Notes under the pieces: model-generated | Seen by the model: the letters and a program-made list of their open reading frames with translations, nothing else | Database searches by the model: none | Told to the model about the DNA's origin: nothing | Source: Mycobacterium mantenii | Lineage (GTDB): Bacteria; Actinomycetota; Actinomycetes; Mycobacteriales; Mycobacteriaceae | Direction of reading: 5' to 3' | Assembly: GCF_010731775.1 (NCBI RefSeq) | Contig: NZ_AP022590.1 | Location: forward strand, 5,704,001-5,768,000 | DNA length: 64,000 bases | Shown here: piece after piece, positions 39,945 to 54,470 of the stretch | How the letters are laid out: the number at the start of each line of letters is the position of its first letter | Numbering within the stretch: the first letter of the stretch is position 1 | Made by a program: the position numbers and the translations under genes

Positions 39945-41285
39945 CTAGCCGCAGTCGCGGGCCAGCAGGTCGGCAACGGTCTCCCGGCGAACCAGTTCGC
40001 GCGCCCGCCCGTCCCTGACCGCCACCAGCGCGGGGCGGCCGACCATGTTGTAGTTCGACGCCATGCTGTGGTGGTAGGCGCCGGTGCAGGCCACGGCCAG
40101 CAGGTCGCCGGGATGCAGGTCCGCCGGAAGCTCGATGTCGCGGGCGATCTCGTCGCCCGCCTCGCAATGCCGGCCGACGACCGTGACCCGCTGCTTGAGC
40201 TCCAGCGAATGCCGGTTGGCCAGCGCGGCCGTGTATTGCGCGCCGTACAGCGACACCCGCGGGTTGTCGCTCATCCCGCCATCGACCGCGACGAAGGTGC
40301 GTCCACCGGGCTGGGTCTTGATCGAACGGACCCGGTACAGCGTCACGCCCGCCCGGCCGCTGATGGCCCGGCCCGGTTCCACCACGAGCTGGGGGCGGGG
40401 GAAATGCTCGGCGGCGCAGGCCTCGTCGAGGACGTTCTCGACGACGTCGGCCAGTTGCTCGAGATTCAGCTCGCGATCACCGGGGACGTAGGGGATGGCG
40501 TGCCCGCCGCCGATGTTCAGCTCGGTGAGGATGACGCCGTGCCGGGCCCGGATATCGGCCATCGCGGCGATCATCCGGCGGATGGCTTCGCCGTACAGGG
40601 CGGGGTCGCTGACGTGCGAGCCGATGTGGCAGTGCAGTCCGACGAGGTCGAGGATGGGGTGCGACAGCACCCGCTGGGCCGCGACGTCGGCCCGGTCGCC
40701 GTGCAGCGTGAACCCGAACTTCTGGTCGGTGACGCCGGTGGTGACGGCGCGATGCCCGTGGATGTCGATGTCGGGGGTGACCCGGATGAGCACCGGTTGG
40801 CGCCGTTGCGCCAGGCCGGCGAGGTAGGCGATCTCCATGCCGGAATCCAGCACGATGCGCCCCACGCCGACGCGCACCGCTTCGCGCAGCTCGTCGGGCG
40901 ATTTCGCGTTGCCGTGCATGACGATGCGTGCCGGGTCGACGCCACCGGCGAGGGCGACGGTCAACTCCCCGCTGGAGCAGACGTCGATGCCGAGGCCCTC
41001 TTCGTGGGCCCAGCGGGCCACCGCGGTGCTCAGCAGCGACTTCCCGGCGTAGACGATCTCGGCGTCGCGCAGTGTTTTGCGGTACCGGCGGGCGCGATGC
41101 CGGAAGTCGGTTTCGTCGATGACGTAGGCCGGGGTTCCAAACTCGTCGGCGATATCGGCCAGTGGTACGCCGCCGACGCACAGCCAGCCCTCCTCGTCGG
41201 GGTGGGTGGTGAGGGGCCAGATCGCGGGATCGAATCGCGGGGAAGCCGCGTGACCGAGAGACGGCAGGATGTCCAGCAATGTCAT
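39945..41285 (-). CDS. Diaminopimelate decarboxylase-like PLP enzyme (LysA paralog)
   Basis: 446 residues. Fold type III PLP decarboxylase motifs are intact: VYAGKSLL with PLP lysine Lys82, [47 protein letters not shown] with the active-site cysteine, and [18 protein letters not shown] at the dimer interface. These are the residues meso-diaminopimelate decarboxylases use to make lysine. The M. tuberculosis lysA lies elsewhere (Rv1293) and differs considerably from this sequence, so this is likely a second copy with another amino-acid substrate or role. It is divergent from mfd, with 120 bases between. Confidence 0.85.
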   Translation of the reverse strand: MTLLDILPSLGHAASPRFDPAIWPLTTHPDEEGWLCVGGVPLADIADEFGTPAYVIDETDFRHRARRYRKTLRDAEIVYAGKSLLSTAVARWAHEEGLGIDVCSSGELTVALAGGVDPARIVMHGNAKSPDELREAVRVGVGRIVLDSGMEIAYLAGLAQRRQPVLIRVTPDIDIHGHRAVTTGVTDQKFGFTLHGDRADVAAQRVLSHPILDLVGLHCHIGSHVSDPALYGEAIRRMIAAMADIRARHGVILTELNIGGGHAIPYVPGDRELNLEQLADVVENVLDEACAAEHFPRPQLVVEPGRAISGRAGVTLYRVRSIKTQPGGRTFVAVDGGMSDNPRVSLYGAQYTAALANRHSLELKQRVTVVGRHCEAGDEIARDIELPADLHPGDLLAVACTGAYHHSMASNYNMVGRPALVAVRDGRARELVRRETVADLLARDCG

Positions 41286-41405
41286 GAATCCAACGTGCGC
41301 CCGCGGGTATTCAGGTGGGGCTCTTCTTACGATCCCTTGACGGCAGCGAGCTCAATTTTGACGCGGTTCGGCGTGTCCGGTGCCGCCCCTAGAATGGAAT
41401 TCATC

Positions 41406-45064
<3,659 letters not shown>

Positions 45065-45068
<4 letters not shown>

Positions 45069-46114
45069 TCGTCGTCTTGTTCGACCCGCGCCGTCCCTCG
45101 CTGGTGCCCATCGAAGCCATCGAGCACCTGGCCGGCGAGGTGCAATACACCGAAGAGATGCCCGTCGCGGTGCCCTGGTCGCTGTCCGCGGCGCGCCCGG
45201 TGCACTCCGGTGATGACGCCCCGGTGCTGCTGTCCTCGGACCGCGACCACCCCGCCGTCGTCGCCCGGCTGGCGGCCGGGGCGCGGCTGATCTCGGCGCC
45301 CGAGACGCCGCGCGGCGAACGACTGGTCGACGCCGTGGCGATGATGGACAAACTGCGCACCGCCGGGCCGTGGGAAAGCGAGCAGACCCACGACTCGCTG
45401 CGCAGGTTTTTGCTGGAGGAGACCTACGAACTGCTGGACGCGGTCGGCCGCGGCAACGCCGAGCAGTTGCGCGAAGAGCTCGGCGACGTGCTGCTGCAGG
45501 TCCTCTTTCACGCCCGCATCGCCGAGGACGCCGCGCAGCTCCCCTTCACCATCGACGACGTCGCCGTCACCCTGATGCGCAAACTGGGCAACCGGGTACC
45601 GGGAGTCCTTGCCGGGCAACCTATTTCGCTCGAAGAGCAGCTGGCGCAGTGGGATGAGCGGAAGGCGGCCGAGAAGCCGCGGAAATCGGTGATGGACGAC
45701 GTGCACACCGGCCAGCCCGCATTGGCGCTGGCCCAGAAGGTTATTGCGCGTGCCGGCAAAGCCGGGCTGCCCGCCGACCTGATCCCCGACGAGATCACCT
45801 CGGTCTCGGTGTCGGCCGATGTCGACGCCGAAAGTGCGTTGCGTACCGCCGTTCTGGAATTCGTGGAGACGGTCCACGCGGCCGAGCGGGCGATTGCGGC
45901 CGCGCGCCGCGGCACCGGCGTCCCCGTGGAGTTCGACGTGGCCCCGCTCGGCGAGATCACCGAATGCGAATGGCGCGAGCACTGGCCGGCCGGCGCACCG
46001 GCGGTCGACGATCGGGCGCAGGATCCGGCGCCGCACACCGACGGCGAGGCCGACCCGGCTGCCGACGCGGTGGAAGAGGAATCCGCCGCCGACGCCGTGA
46101 CCGACGACGCCTGA
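45065..46114 (+). CDS. mazG: Nucleoside triphosphate pyrophosphohydrolase MazG
   Basis: 349 residues, ATG overlapping the mfd stop. The MazG metal-binding motif EExxE-x(n)-ExxD is seen as EETYELLDA followed by EELGDVLLQ. An N-terminal TIGR-like region (about 1-90) precedes the catalytic domain. The C-terminal tail is acidic, making the protein longer than the 325 residues of M. tuberculosis MazG. It hydrolyses non-canonical and oxidised NTPs. The tail is rich in Asp, Ala and Glu and low in conservation. Confidence 0.95.
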
Positions 46115-46221
46115 CGCGCGGCAACGCCCGTACGGCGGCGCCGCCGCGCCTATTTCCCGCTTTCGGCCCCGGGTGAGAGCGATCACCGCGATGTTTGCCG
46201 AATTTGTCGTCGGGCGCTCGG

Positions 46222-46298
46222 TAATATCGCCGATGAGGTTGCGAATCCCCGTGGCCGGCGTTGGTCTGGCCGCGCTAGCCAAAGCGACCAGCAGCTAA
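46222..46298 (+). promoter_or_regulatory. -10 element and leaderless 21-codon upstream ORF before lpqU
   Basis: TAATAT at 46222-46227 is a perfect mycobacterial -10 (TANNNT). An ATG begins at 46233, about where transcription should start, so the ORF 46233-46298 (MRLRIPVAGVGLAALAKATSS) would be read from a leaderless transcript. The encoded peptide is hydrophobic with basic ends. Its TAA stop lies inside the next hairpin. The peptide reading is inferred from position alone. Confidence 0.45.
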
Positions 46299-46388
46299 CC
46301 ACGGATTAGCTGAAACCGGCGATACGCCGGTGCGCCACGGCCCGAGGCAACCGGGTAGTGCCCGAACACATGGGACGATGGTGTGGCG
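46292..46388 (+). ncRNA. Structured leader RNA upstream of lpqU (candidate switch)
   Basis: Three consecutive foldings lie in the 313-base gap 46115-46427. CAGCTAA-CCACGGA-TTAGCTG (46292-46312) holds the upstream ORF's stop codon in its stem. ACCGGCG-ATA-CGCCGGT (46315-46331) is a perfect seven-pair hairpin. CGCCAC (46333-46338) pairs with GTGGCG (46383-46388), enclosing CCCG/CGGG and CCC/GGG stems. No known riboswitch family is recognised. The lpqU start follows 40 bases later. Confidence 0.4.
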
Positions 46389-46427
46389 GAAGTTGGTGCA
46401 GGCGAGTTTAGGGGAGCTCAGGAGCGC

Positions 46428-47159
46428 ATGGTGTCGCCGAGGCGTTGGATGCGCGCGGCCGCCGTGATCGGCGCGACCGCGATCGTTCTGGCCTCCAGTT
46501 GCACCTGGCAGCTCAGCCTGTTCATTCCCGACGGCGTCCCGCCGCCGGCCGGCGATCCGGTGCCGGCGGTGGACACGCACGCCAGCGGCCGGCCCGCGGA
46601 TCAGTTGCGGGACTGGGCCCAACAACGCTCGGCGGGGCTGGAGATCCCGGTGATCGCGCTCGAGGCCTACGCGTATGCGGCGCGGGTGGCCGAAGTCGAG
46701 AACCCGAAATGCCATATCGCCTGGACGACCCTGGCCGGCATCGGACAGGTCGAGAGCCACCACGGCACCTACCGCGGCGCGCGGCTGGCGCCCAACGGCG
46801 ATGTGAGCCCCCCGATTCGGGGCGTCCGCCTCGACGGCAGCGGTGGCACGCTGCGCATCGTCGACGCCGAGGAAAGCGTCACCGACGGAGACGGTGTGAC
46901 GCGCGCCATGGGACCGATGCAGTTCATCCCGGAGACGTGGCGACTTTATGGTGTCGACGCCCACAACGACGGCCGCGTCAGCCCGGACAACATCGACGAC
47001 GCCGCGCTCGCGGCGGCGGGTTATCTGTGTTGGCGCGGAAAGGATCTCGCAACACCGCGGGGCTGGATCACCGCGCTGCGGGCCTACAACAACTCCGGTG
47101 TGTACGCCCGGGCGGTCCGCGATTGGGCGACCGCTTACGCGAAAGGCCACCCGCTGTAG
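46428..47159 (+). CDS. lpqU: Lipoprotein LpqU, lytic transglycosylase-like
   Basis: 243 residues from the ATG at 46428, preceded by AGGAG. A signal peptide ends in lipobox ASSC. The mature part has a goose-type lysozyme/lytic transglycosylase look: LAGIGQVESHHGTYRG with the catalytic glutamate, AMGPMQFIPETWRLYG, DDAALAAAGYLC and ALRAYNNSGVYA. It should cleave peptidoglycan glycan strands at the cell surface. Length is near the M. tuberculosis protein (Rv1022). It precedes eno by 57 bases. Confidence 0.93.
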   Translation: MVSPRRWMRAAAVIGATAIVLASSCTWQLSLFIPDGVPPPAGDPVPAVDTHASGRPADQLRDWAQQRSAGLEIPVIALEAYAYAARVAEVENPKCHIAWTTLAGIGQVESHHGTYRGARLAPNGDVSPPIRGVRLDGSGGTLRIVDAEESVTDGDGVTRAMGPMQFIPETWRLYGVDAHNDGRVSPDNIDDAALAAAGYLCWRGKDLATPRGWITALRAYNNSGVYARAVRDWATAYAKGHPL

Positions 47160-48506
<1,347 letters not shown>

Positions 48507-48526
48507 CTTGACGTCCAACGGCTGAC

Positions 48527-49240
48527 ATGGCTGACGCGAAACGGCCCGATTCGAAACGGCGCTCCCCGGCATCGCGCCCGGGGAAGGCCGGCGATTCGGG
48601 TCGGGGGCGCCGCACGGCCAAGCCGTCCTCCAAGCCGTCGTCGCGAACGTCGCCCACGGCCAACCAGACCGGCCGCAACACCGCGCGGGCGCAGCAAGAG
48701 CATGTCGTCGAGCCCATCGTGCGCCAGGCCGCCGAATCGGTCGAGCAGCGCTCCGAGCAACGGCTGGGTTTCACCGCGCGCCGGGCAGCCGTGCTGGCGG
48801 CGGTGATCTGCGTGCTGACATTGACCATCGCCGGACCGGTGCGCACCTACTTTGCGCAACGCACCGAGATGAATCAGCTGTCCGCCACCGAAGCGGTCCT
48901 GCGCCGTCAGGTCGCGGATCTGGAGCAGCGGAAGGCTAAACTCGGCGACCCGGCCTACATTGCGGCGCAGGCCCGTGAGCGGCTCGGCTTCGTCAAGCCC
49001 GGTGACATCCCGTTCCAGGTTCAGCTTCCGCCGTCGGCGGCCGAGCCCACCCAGCCCGGATCCCCGTCGGCGAAACCGGCCAACAGCGACCCGTGGTACA
49101 CGTCGCTGTGGCATACCATCGCCGACGCCCCGCACCTGCCGCCGGCCAATCCGCCTGCGCCGCAAGCCCCGTCCCCTCCGGCCGAACCGGGATCGCCCGG
49201 TCCGGCGCCCGCACCGAATCCCCCGGGTCCCGGTGGCTGA
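48527..49240 (+). CDS. FtsB/DivIC-like septum formation protein
   Basis: 237 residues. A basic, Ser/Thr-rich cytoplasmic tail of about 80 residues leads to one membrane helix (AAVLAAVICVLTLTIAGPV, about 87-105). A coiled coil with QLSATEAVLRRQVADLEQRKAKL comes next, then the DivIC signature DPAYIAAQARERLGFVKPGD. The C-terminus is proline-rich. FtsB family proteins bridge FtsQ/FtsL in the divisome. It corresponds to Rv1024 between eno and Rv1025. Confidence 0.9.
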   Translation: MADAKRPDSKRRSPASRPGKAGDSGRGRRTAKPSSKPSSRTSPTANQTGRNTARAQQEHVVEPIVRQAAESVEQRSEQRLGFTARRAAVLAAVICVLTLTIAGPVRTYFAQRTEMNQLSATEAVLRRQVADLEQRKAKLGDPAYIAAQARERLGFVKPGDIPFQVQLPPSAAEPTQPGSPSAKPANSDPWYTSLWHTIADAPHLPPANPPAPQAPSPPAEPGSPGPAPAPNPPGPGG

Positions 49241-49721
49241 TCGTGCCGACCTGGAAGCGGTGGCGCGCCAGCTGGGCCGCGAGCCGCGCGGGGTACTCGA
49301 AATCGCCTACCGTTGTCCCAATGGCGAACCCGGCGTGGTGAAGACCGCGCCGAAACTGCCTGACGGCACGCCATTTCCGACGTTGTACTATCTGACCCAT
49401 CCGGCGCTGACGTCCGCCGCCAGCAGGCTGGAGACCACGGGGTTGATGCGCGAGATGACCGAGCGGCTGGGCCGGGACGCCGAATTGGCCGCCGCATACC
49501 GGCGCGCCCACGAGTCGTATCTGGCCGAACGGGACGCGATCGAATCGCTGGGGACCACGTTCTCCGGCGGCGGGATGCCCGACCGGGTCAAGTGCCTGCA
49601 CGTGCTGATCGCCCATTCGCTGGCCAAGGGCCCCGGCGTGAATCCGTTCGGCGACGAGGCGCTGGCGATCCTGGCCGACGAGCCCGCGATGGCCGGGATC
49701 TTGGTGGCCGGCCAGTGGTGA
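49233..49721 (+). CDS. DUF501-family protein
   Basis: 162 residues from the GTG at 49233, overlapping the end of the FtsB-like gene by eight bases. DUF501 features: LGREPRGVLEIAYRCPNGEPGVVKTAPKL near the start, FPTLYYLTHPAL, and MPDRVKCLHVLIAHSLAKGPGVNPFGDEAL. The conserved Cys-His residues suggest a metal site. The function is not established. It matches Rv1025 and is linked to ppx by a GTGA overlap. Confidence 0.9.
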   Translation: MADRADLEAVARQLGREPRGVLEIAYRCPNGEPGVVKTAPKLPDGTPFPTLYYLTHPALTSAASRLETTGLMREMTERLGRDAELAAAYRRAHESYLAERDAIESLGTTFSGGGMPDRVKCLHVLIAHSLAKGPGVNPFGDEALAILADEPAMAGILVAGQW

Positions 49722-50662
49722 ACGGCAGGTTCGCGGGAATCGACTGCGGTACTAACTCAATCCGGTTGCTCATCGCCGACTTCGACGGTGGCCGGCTGCG
49801 CGATGTGCATCGGGAGACGCGGATCGTGCGGCTGGGTCAGGGCGTGGACGCCACCGGCGAGTTCGCCGCGGACGCGATAGCTCGTACCCGTGCGGCGCTG
49901 ACTGATTACGCGGCCTTGATCAAAGAGCACGGTGCGCAGCGGGTCCGGATGGTGGCGACGTCGGCGGCGCGCGACGTCGCCAACCGGGACGCCTTCTTTG
50001 CGATGACGGCCGAGGTGTTGGGCGCGGTGCTGCCCGGTGCGGTGGCGGAGGTGATCACCGGCGCCGAGGAGGCCGAGCTCTCGTTCCGTGGGGCGGTCGG
50101 CGAGTTAGACAGCGCGGCAGGACCTTTCGTCGTCGTCGACCTGGGCGGCGGGTCCACCGAAATCGTGGTCGGCGCCGACGTGGTCACGGCCAGCTACTCG
50201 GCCGACATCGGCTGCGTGCGGCTGACCGAACGCTGCCTGCATTCCGACCCGCCGACGCCCGAGGAGGTGGCGGCGGCGCGCGAGGTGGTGCGCGAACGGC
50301 TCGAGGTCGCCCTCGGTGTGGTGCCCGTCGAGGGGGCCAAGACCTGGGTCGGACTGGCCGGGACGATGACGACGCTGTCCGCTCTGGCCCATGACTTGAC
50401 GACGTATGACTCTGCGGCCATTCACCTTTCGCGCGTTCCGGGCGATGATCTGTTGTCGGTGTGCGAACGGCTGATCGGCATGACGCGGGCCGAGCGTGCG
50501 GCGCTGCCGCCGATGCATGAGGGTCGAGCCGACGTGATCGGCGGGGGCGCGATCGTGGTCGAGGAGTTGGCCCGCGAGCTGCGCGCCCGTGCGGGCATCG
50601 ACGAGCTGACGGTCAGCGAGCACGACATCCTGGACGGCATCGTGTTGTCCATCACCGACTAG
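49718..50662 (+). CDS. ppx: Exopolyphosphatase / guanosine pentaphosphate phosphohydrolase family
   Basis: 314 residues from the GTG at 49718. The two ASKHA phosphate loops are visible: IDCGTNSIRLL and VVDLGGGSTEIV; ATSAARDVANRD and ITGAEEAELSF supply the catalytic glutamate region. The later LAGTMTTLSAL is the adenosine-type motif. It cleaves terminal phosphate from polyphosphate or pppGpp. It resembles Rv1026, the smaller single-domain form of Ppx/GppA proteins. Confidence 0.94.
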   Translation: MNGRFAGIDCGTNSIRLLIADFDGGRLRDVHRETRIVRLGQGVDATGEFAADAIARTRAALTDYAALIKEHGAQRVRMVATSAARDVANRDAFFAMTAEVLGAVLPGAVAEVITGAEEAELSFRGAVGELDSAAGPFVVVDLGGGSTEIVVGADVVTASYSADIGCVRLTERCLHSDPPTPEEVAAAREVVRERLEVALGVVPVEGAKTWVGLAGTMTTLSALAHDLTTYDSAAIHLSRVPGDDLLSVCERLIGMTRAERAALPPMHEGRADVIGGGAIVVEELARELRARAGIDELTVSEHDILDGIVLSITD

Positions 50663-50763
50663 GTCACATACGCCACGCTGGTCTCTGCGGAAGTGGGCAC
50701 ACCTTTTGCCCGCCTTGTAGCGACAACGCGGTCGGTGTCATACCCGTGTGCGACCGTCCGGGG

Positions 50764-51063
50764 ATGAATCTTCGCGGAATTGAGTTGCGTTACGTGCTCG
50801 CGATGCAGCTGGCGGTGCATGGGCCGGCGACCATCGCCGAATTGATCGATGCGTTGAAGTGGAACAGCTTTGGGGTGTGCGGCAGACCATCTAAGGCGAT
50901 CTCGGACGCGCTGCGGTGGGAGATCGAGCGCGGCAGGGTGCGACGGCTCGGGCGGGGCCGTTACGCGCCGGGGTACATGCCGCGTGGCACCGAGCATCGA
51001 ATTCACCAACGTGTGCTGGCGTTGCGGGAGGCGGCCAAGTTGTCGCTACGAGGCGGGCAATAA
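50764..51063 (+). CDS. Small hypothetical protein with winged-helix character
   Basis: 99 residues from the ATG at 50764; a GTG at 50746 would add six. MQLAVHGPATIAELIDAL is followed by SKAISDALRWEIERGRVRRLGRGRYAPG, which looks like a winged helix-turn-helix with a basic wing and a final G-R-Y-x-P. Such proteins occur widely in mycobacteria without assigned function. It stands alone between ppx and the convergent kdpE. DNA binding is inference. Confidence 0.7.
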   Translation: MNLRGIELRYVLAMQLAVHGPATIAELIDALKWNSFGVCGRPSKAISDALRWEIERGRVRRLGRGRYAPGYMPRGTEHRIHQRVLALREAAKLSLRGGQ

Positions 51064-51159
51064 GCATGGTCCCCATCCGGAGGGACGCATGTTGCAGGTG
51101 GGGCGCTGCCGCCGGTGTAACGCGGCCGGTCGTGGGGCGCGGGGCCGGGCCCGCGAGGT

Positions 51160-51840
51160 TCACGCCTCGAAGCGATACCCCATGCCCGACTCGGTCAGCA
51201 GGTGCTTGGGATGCGACGGGTCATCCTCGAGTTTGCGGCGCAGCTGCGCGAGATACACACGCAGGTAATGCGTTTCGGTGGCGTAGGCGGGACCCCAAAC
51301 CTCTTTGAGGAGCTCCTCGCGGCCCACCAGCTTGCCGCGATTGCGGACCAGGACTTCGAGCATTCCCCACTCGGTCGGGGTGAGGTGGACTTCGCTGCCG
51401 TTCTTGGTGACCTTCTTGGCGGCCAGGTCGACGGTAAACGATTCGGTCTCGATCACCGGCTGCTCGAGTTCGGAGGCCGCGGTGTTGCGGCGCACCGCCG
51501 CGCGCAGTCGCGCCAAGAACTCGTCCATCCCAAAGGGTTTGGTCACATAGTCGTCGGCGCCGGCGTCCAGGGCCTCGACCTTGTCCGACGAATCGGTGCG
51601 GGCCGACAAGACGATCACCGGTGCGGTGAGCCAGCCCCGCAGGCCGGCCAGCACGTCGATGCCCGAGATGTCGGGCAGGCCGAGGTCGAGGACGACCACG
51701 TCGGGTTTGTGTTCGGCGGCCGCCCGCAACGCGCCGGCACCGCTGGAGGCGGTGACCACCTCATAGCCCCGCACGGTCAGGTTGATGCGCAGTGCGCGCA
51801 GGATCTGCGGTTCGTCGTCGATCACCAGCACCCTGGTCAT
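51160..51840 (-). CDS. kdpE: Response regulator KdpE
   Basis: 226 residues. The receiver domain has DDEPQ, the phosphoacceptor aspartate in VVVLDLGLPDI, and a conserved lysine in YVTKPFG. The C-terminal OmpR-type winged helix includes LTPTEWGMLEVLVRNRGKLV and THYLRVYLAQLRRKLEDDP. It activates kdpFABC when potassium is scarce. The gene is downstream of kdpD on the same strand, 49 bases after it. Confidence 0.96.
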   Translation of the reverse strand: MTRVLVIDDEPQILRALRINLTVRGYEVVTASSGAGALRAAAEHKPDVVVLDLGLPDISGIDVLAGLRGWLTAPVIVLSARTDSSDKVEALDAGADDYVTKPFGMDEFLARLRAAVRRNTAASELEQPVIETESFTVDLAAKKVTKNGSEVHLTPTEWGMLEVLVRNRGKLVGREELLKEVWGPAYATETHYLRVYLAQLRRKLEDDPSHPKHLLTESGMGYRFEA

Positions 51841-51889
51841 TTGCGCCGCTCCTCCGCATCGCTGCGCTCTGCATCGTCGCCGGCGCGGG

Positions 51890-54457
51890 TCATTGGGCGC
51901 CCATCGGTTGCGGCGCGGTCAACTCCACCGTCACCGTAAGCCCCCCACCCGGAGTGTCACCGGCGGCGATGCTGCCGCCCATGGCTTCCACAAAACCGCG
52001 CGCCACCGACATGCCTAGGCCCACCCCCGTGGTGTTGTCGTGATCACCGAGGCGCTGAAATGCTTCAAAGATCTGCTCTTCGGTCCCGTGCGGGACGCCG
52101 GGCCCCTCGTCGATGACGTTGATCAGAACGCGATCGCCGACGCGACCCGCGTTGACCCGGACGACACAGTTGGGCGCGTACCGCAGCGCATTGTCGATCA
52201 GGTTGGCCAGCACCCGTTCCAGCAACCCGGCGTCGGCCAGCACCACCGCGTCATCCACCTCCATCTTCACCCGATCGATGGCGGATCGGTAGAAACCGGT
52301 GGCGCCCTTGCCGATACTGATCAGCGCCCGTTGCACCGTTTCCTCCAGATACACTCGGCGCAGATCTGGGTGGATCACCCCGGCGGCCAATCGCGATGAA
52401 TCGAGCAGGTTTCCAACCAGGGCGGTCAGCTGGTCGATCGACTCCTCGATGGTGGCCAGCAACTCCGCCGTATCCGCGGGAGAAAAGGCAACGTCTTCGG
52501 CGCGGAGGCTGGACACCGCGACCTTGGCCGCCGCCAGGGGCGTACGCAGGTCGTGGCTCACAGCTGACAGCAGGGAGCGCCGTAGCTCGTCGGCGCGCAC
52601 GATCGCCTCGGCCCGGCTGGCCTCCTCGGCCAGCTCGCGCTGTCGGATCAACCCCGCGGCCTGCTTGGCGACCGCGCTCAGCACCCGCCGGTCGCGCGCC
52701 GAAAGCTTTCTGCCCGCCAACAGCATCCAGAATTCATCATCGCCGACCTCGATCGCGGTGTCGGCGGAATCGACGGTGACACAAGGATCCCTGCCAACGC
52801 ACGCAACGACGTCGGCCTTCTTTCCGGCGGCGTGGTCCTCACCGACGGGCTCGCGCAGCATGCTTACCGCGCGCTGCGCGTACGTCTCGCGCACCCGCTC
52901 GAGCAGCGTGTCGAGATCGGCGCCGCGCAGCACCGAACCCGCGAACAGCGTCAGTAGCTCCGCCTCCTGGGAGGCGCGACGGGCTTCCCGGGTGCGTTTG
53001 GTCGCGAAGTCGACCAGCACCGCGACCGCGACCGCGACGAGCAGCAGCACCAATTCGGTGATGGCGCTGTTGGGTTCGGCGATGGTGAAACTGTGCCGCG
53101 GCGCGATCAGGAAGTAGTTCAGCAGCAACCCGGACAGCACCGCCGAAAGCGCCGCGGGCGCAACGCCCCCCAGCAGCCCGACGAGGAGCACCCCGATGAA
53201 GAACAAGGCGCTTTCGCCGCCGGTATCCAGATACCGGTCCAGCGTCGTGACGGTGAACGCACAGATGAGGGACGGCACGATGATGGCTGCCAGCCACGAC
53301 GTCACCCGCCGCTCGTGGGGCGCCAGCGAGGACACGCGAAAGCCGCGTTTGGATTCCTCATGGGTGACCAGGTGCACATCGATCTTGCCCGACACCTCGA
53401 CGATCCTCGCGCCGATGCCCTCCTCGAAGACACGGACCCACCGCGACCGCCGCGAGGTACCGATCACCAGTTGCGTGGCATTCATCTCACGGGCGAAATC
53501 GAGTAGGGCAGTGGGCACATCGTCACCGACGACGGTATGGAGGGACGCGTCGAGGCTGCTCGCCAGCTCACGGATCTTCGCCATCCGCGCCTCCGACAGG
53601 CCGGCCAGCCCGTCACCGCGGATGACGTGCACCACCATCAGCTCAGCACTGGACTTCGACGCGATCCGGGATGCCCGCCGCACCAGCGTCTCCGACTCCG
53701 GGCCACCGGTGATCGCCACCACCACCCGTTCGCGGGCTTCCCACATGTCGGTGATCTTGTTCTCTGCCCGGTACTTGGCCAGTGCGGTATCGACCTGGTC
53801 GGCCAGCCATAGCAACGCCAATTCCCTTAACGCGGTGAGGTTTCCCCGCCGGAAATAATTGGACAGCGCCGCATCGATTCGTTCCGGCGTATAGACATTG
53901 CCATGAGAAAGCCTGCGACGCAAGGCCTCTGGCGTGATGTCGATCAGTTCAACCTGTGAAGCCTGCCGCACGATCGAGTCGGGTATCGTTTCTTTCTGTT
54001 CGATGCCGGTGATCTGGGCGACCACGTCGTTGAGGCTTTCCAGATGCTGCACGTTTACGGTGGAGATCACGGTGATGCCGGCATCGAGCAATTCCTCGAC
54101 GTCTTGCCACCGCTTGGCGTTTTTGCTGCCCGGCGTATTGGTGTGTGCGAGTTCGTCGACCAGGACGACCTGGGGTCGGCGCGCCAGCACGGCGGGTACG
54201 TCGAGCTCGGCAAAGGTGCCGCCGCGATATTCGATGTAGCGAGGTGGGACGAACTCGATGCCCTCAAGCAGCTCAGCGGTTTTCGCCCGCCCGTGAGTTT
54301 CAATGACACCCGCCACCACGTCGGTCCCGCGCTCCAGCCGGCGATGCGCCTCACCGAGCATGGCGAATGTCTTCCCGACACCCGGAGCCGCACCGAGGTA
54401 GATGCGCAGCTCACCACGTTTAGGAGGGTGGTCGATGACGCTCACGTCAACCATCAT
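51890..54457 (-). CDS. kdpD: Osmosensitive potassium sensor kinase KdpD
   Basis: 855 residues from the ATG at 54457, preceded by AAGGAGGG. The N-terminal KdpD sensor domain (about 15-225) has the Walker A loop GAAPGVGKT. A USP-like domain follows at about 245-370, then four membrane helices near 395-490, a GAF-like region, the HisKA box SAVSHDLRTPLAAAKV with the phosphorylated histidine, and an ATPase domain (GVGLGMSVARGFVEAMGG). The known Usp domain can bind c-di-AMP in some relatives. It senses low potassium or turgor and phosphorylates KdpE. Confidence 0.96.
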   Translation of the reverse strand: MMVDVSVIDHPPKRGELRIYLGAAPGVGKTFAMLGEAHRRLERGTDVVAGVIETHGRAKTAELLEGIEFVPPRYIEYRGGTFAELDVPAVLARRPQVVLVDELAHTNTPGSKNAKRWQDVEELLDAGITVISTVNVQHLESLNDVVAQITGIEQKETIPDSIVRQASQVELIDITPEALRRRLSHGNVYTPERIDAALSNYFRRGNLTALRELALLWLADQVDTALAKYRAENKITDMWEARERVVVAITGGPESETLVRRASRIASKSSAELMVVHVIRGDGLAGLSEARMAKIRELASSLDASLHTVVGDDVPTALLDFAREMNATQLVIGTSRRSRWVRVFEEGIGARIVEVSGKIDVHLVTHEESKRGFRVSSLAPHERRVTSWLAAIIVPSLICAFTVTTLDRYLDTGGESALFFIGVLLVGLLGGVAPAALSAVLSGLLLNYFLIAPRHSFTIAEPNSAITELVLLLVAVAVAVLVDFATKRTREARRASQEAELLTLFAGSVLRGADLDTLLERVRETYAQRAVSMLREPVGEDHAAGKKADVVACVGRDPCVTVDSADTAIEVGDDEFWMLLAGRKLSARDRRVLSAVAKQAAGLIRQRELAEEASRAEAIVRADELRRSLLSAVSHDLRTPLAAAKVAVSSLRAEDVAFSPADTAELLATIEESIDQLTALVGNLLDSSRLAAGVIHPDLRRVYLEETVQRALISIGKGATGFYRSAIDRVKMEVDDAVVLADAGLLERVLANLIDNALRYAPNCVVRVNAGRVGDRVLINVIDEGPGVPHGTEEQIFEAFQRLGDHDNTTGVGLGMSVARGFVEAMGGSIAAGDTPGGGLTVTVELTAPQPMGAQ

Positions 54458-54470
54458 CCCTCCTTTCAGG

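Noticed and set aside
39900..41405. Mfd extended 500 codons upstream in the same open frame
   Set aside because: That stretch is antisense to the intact lysA-like gene and stays open only because of GC bias; the ATG at 41406 matches the known Mfd start.
46233..46427. c-di-AMP (ydaO-type) riboswitch upstream of lpqU
   Set aside because: A GCTAACC segment recalls the 3' part of that family and the target gene type fits, but the conserved GGGGTGAA-type core and the 5' motif are not present.
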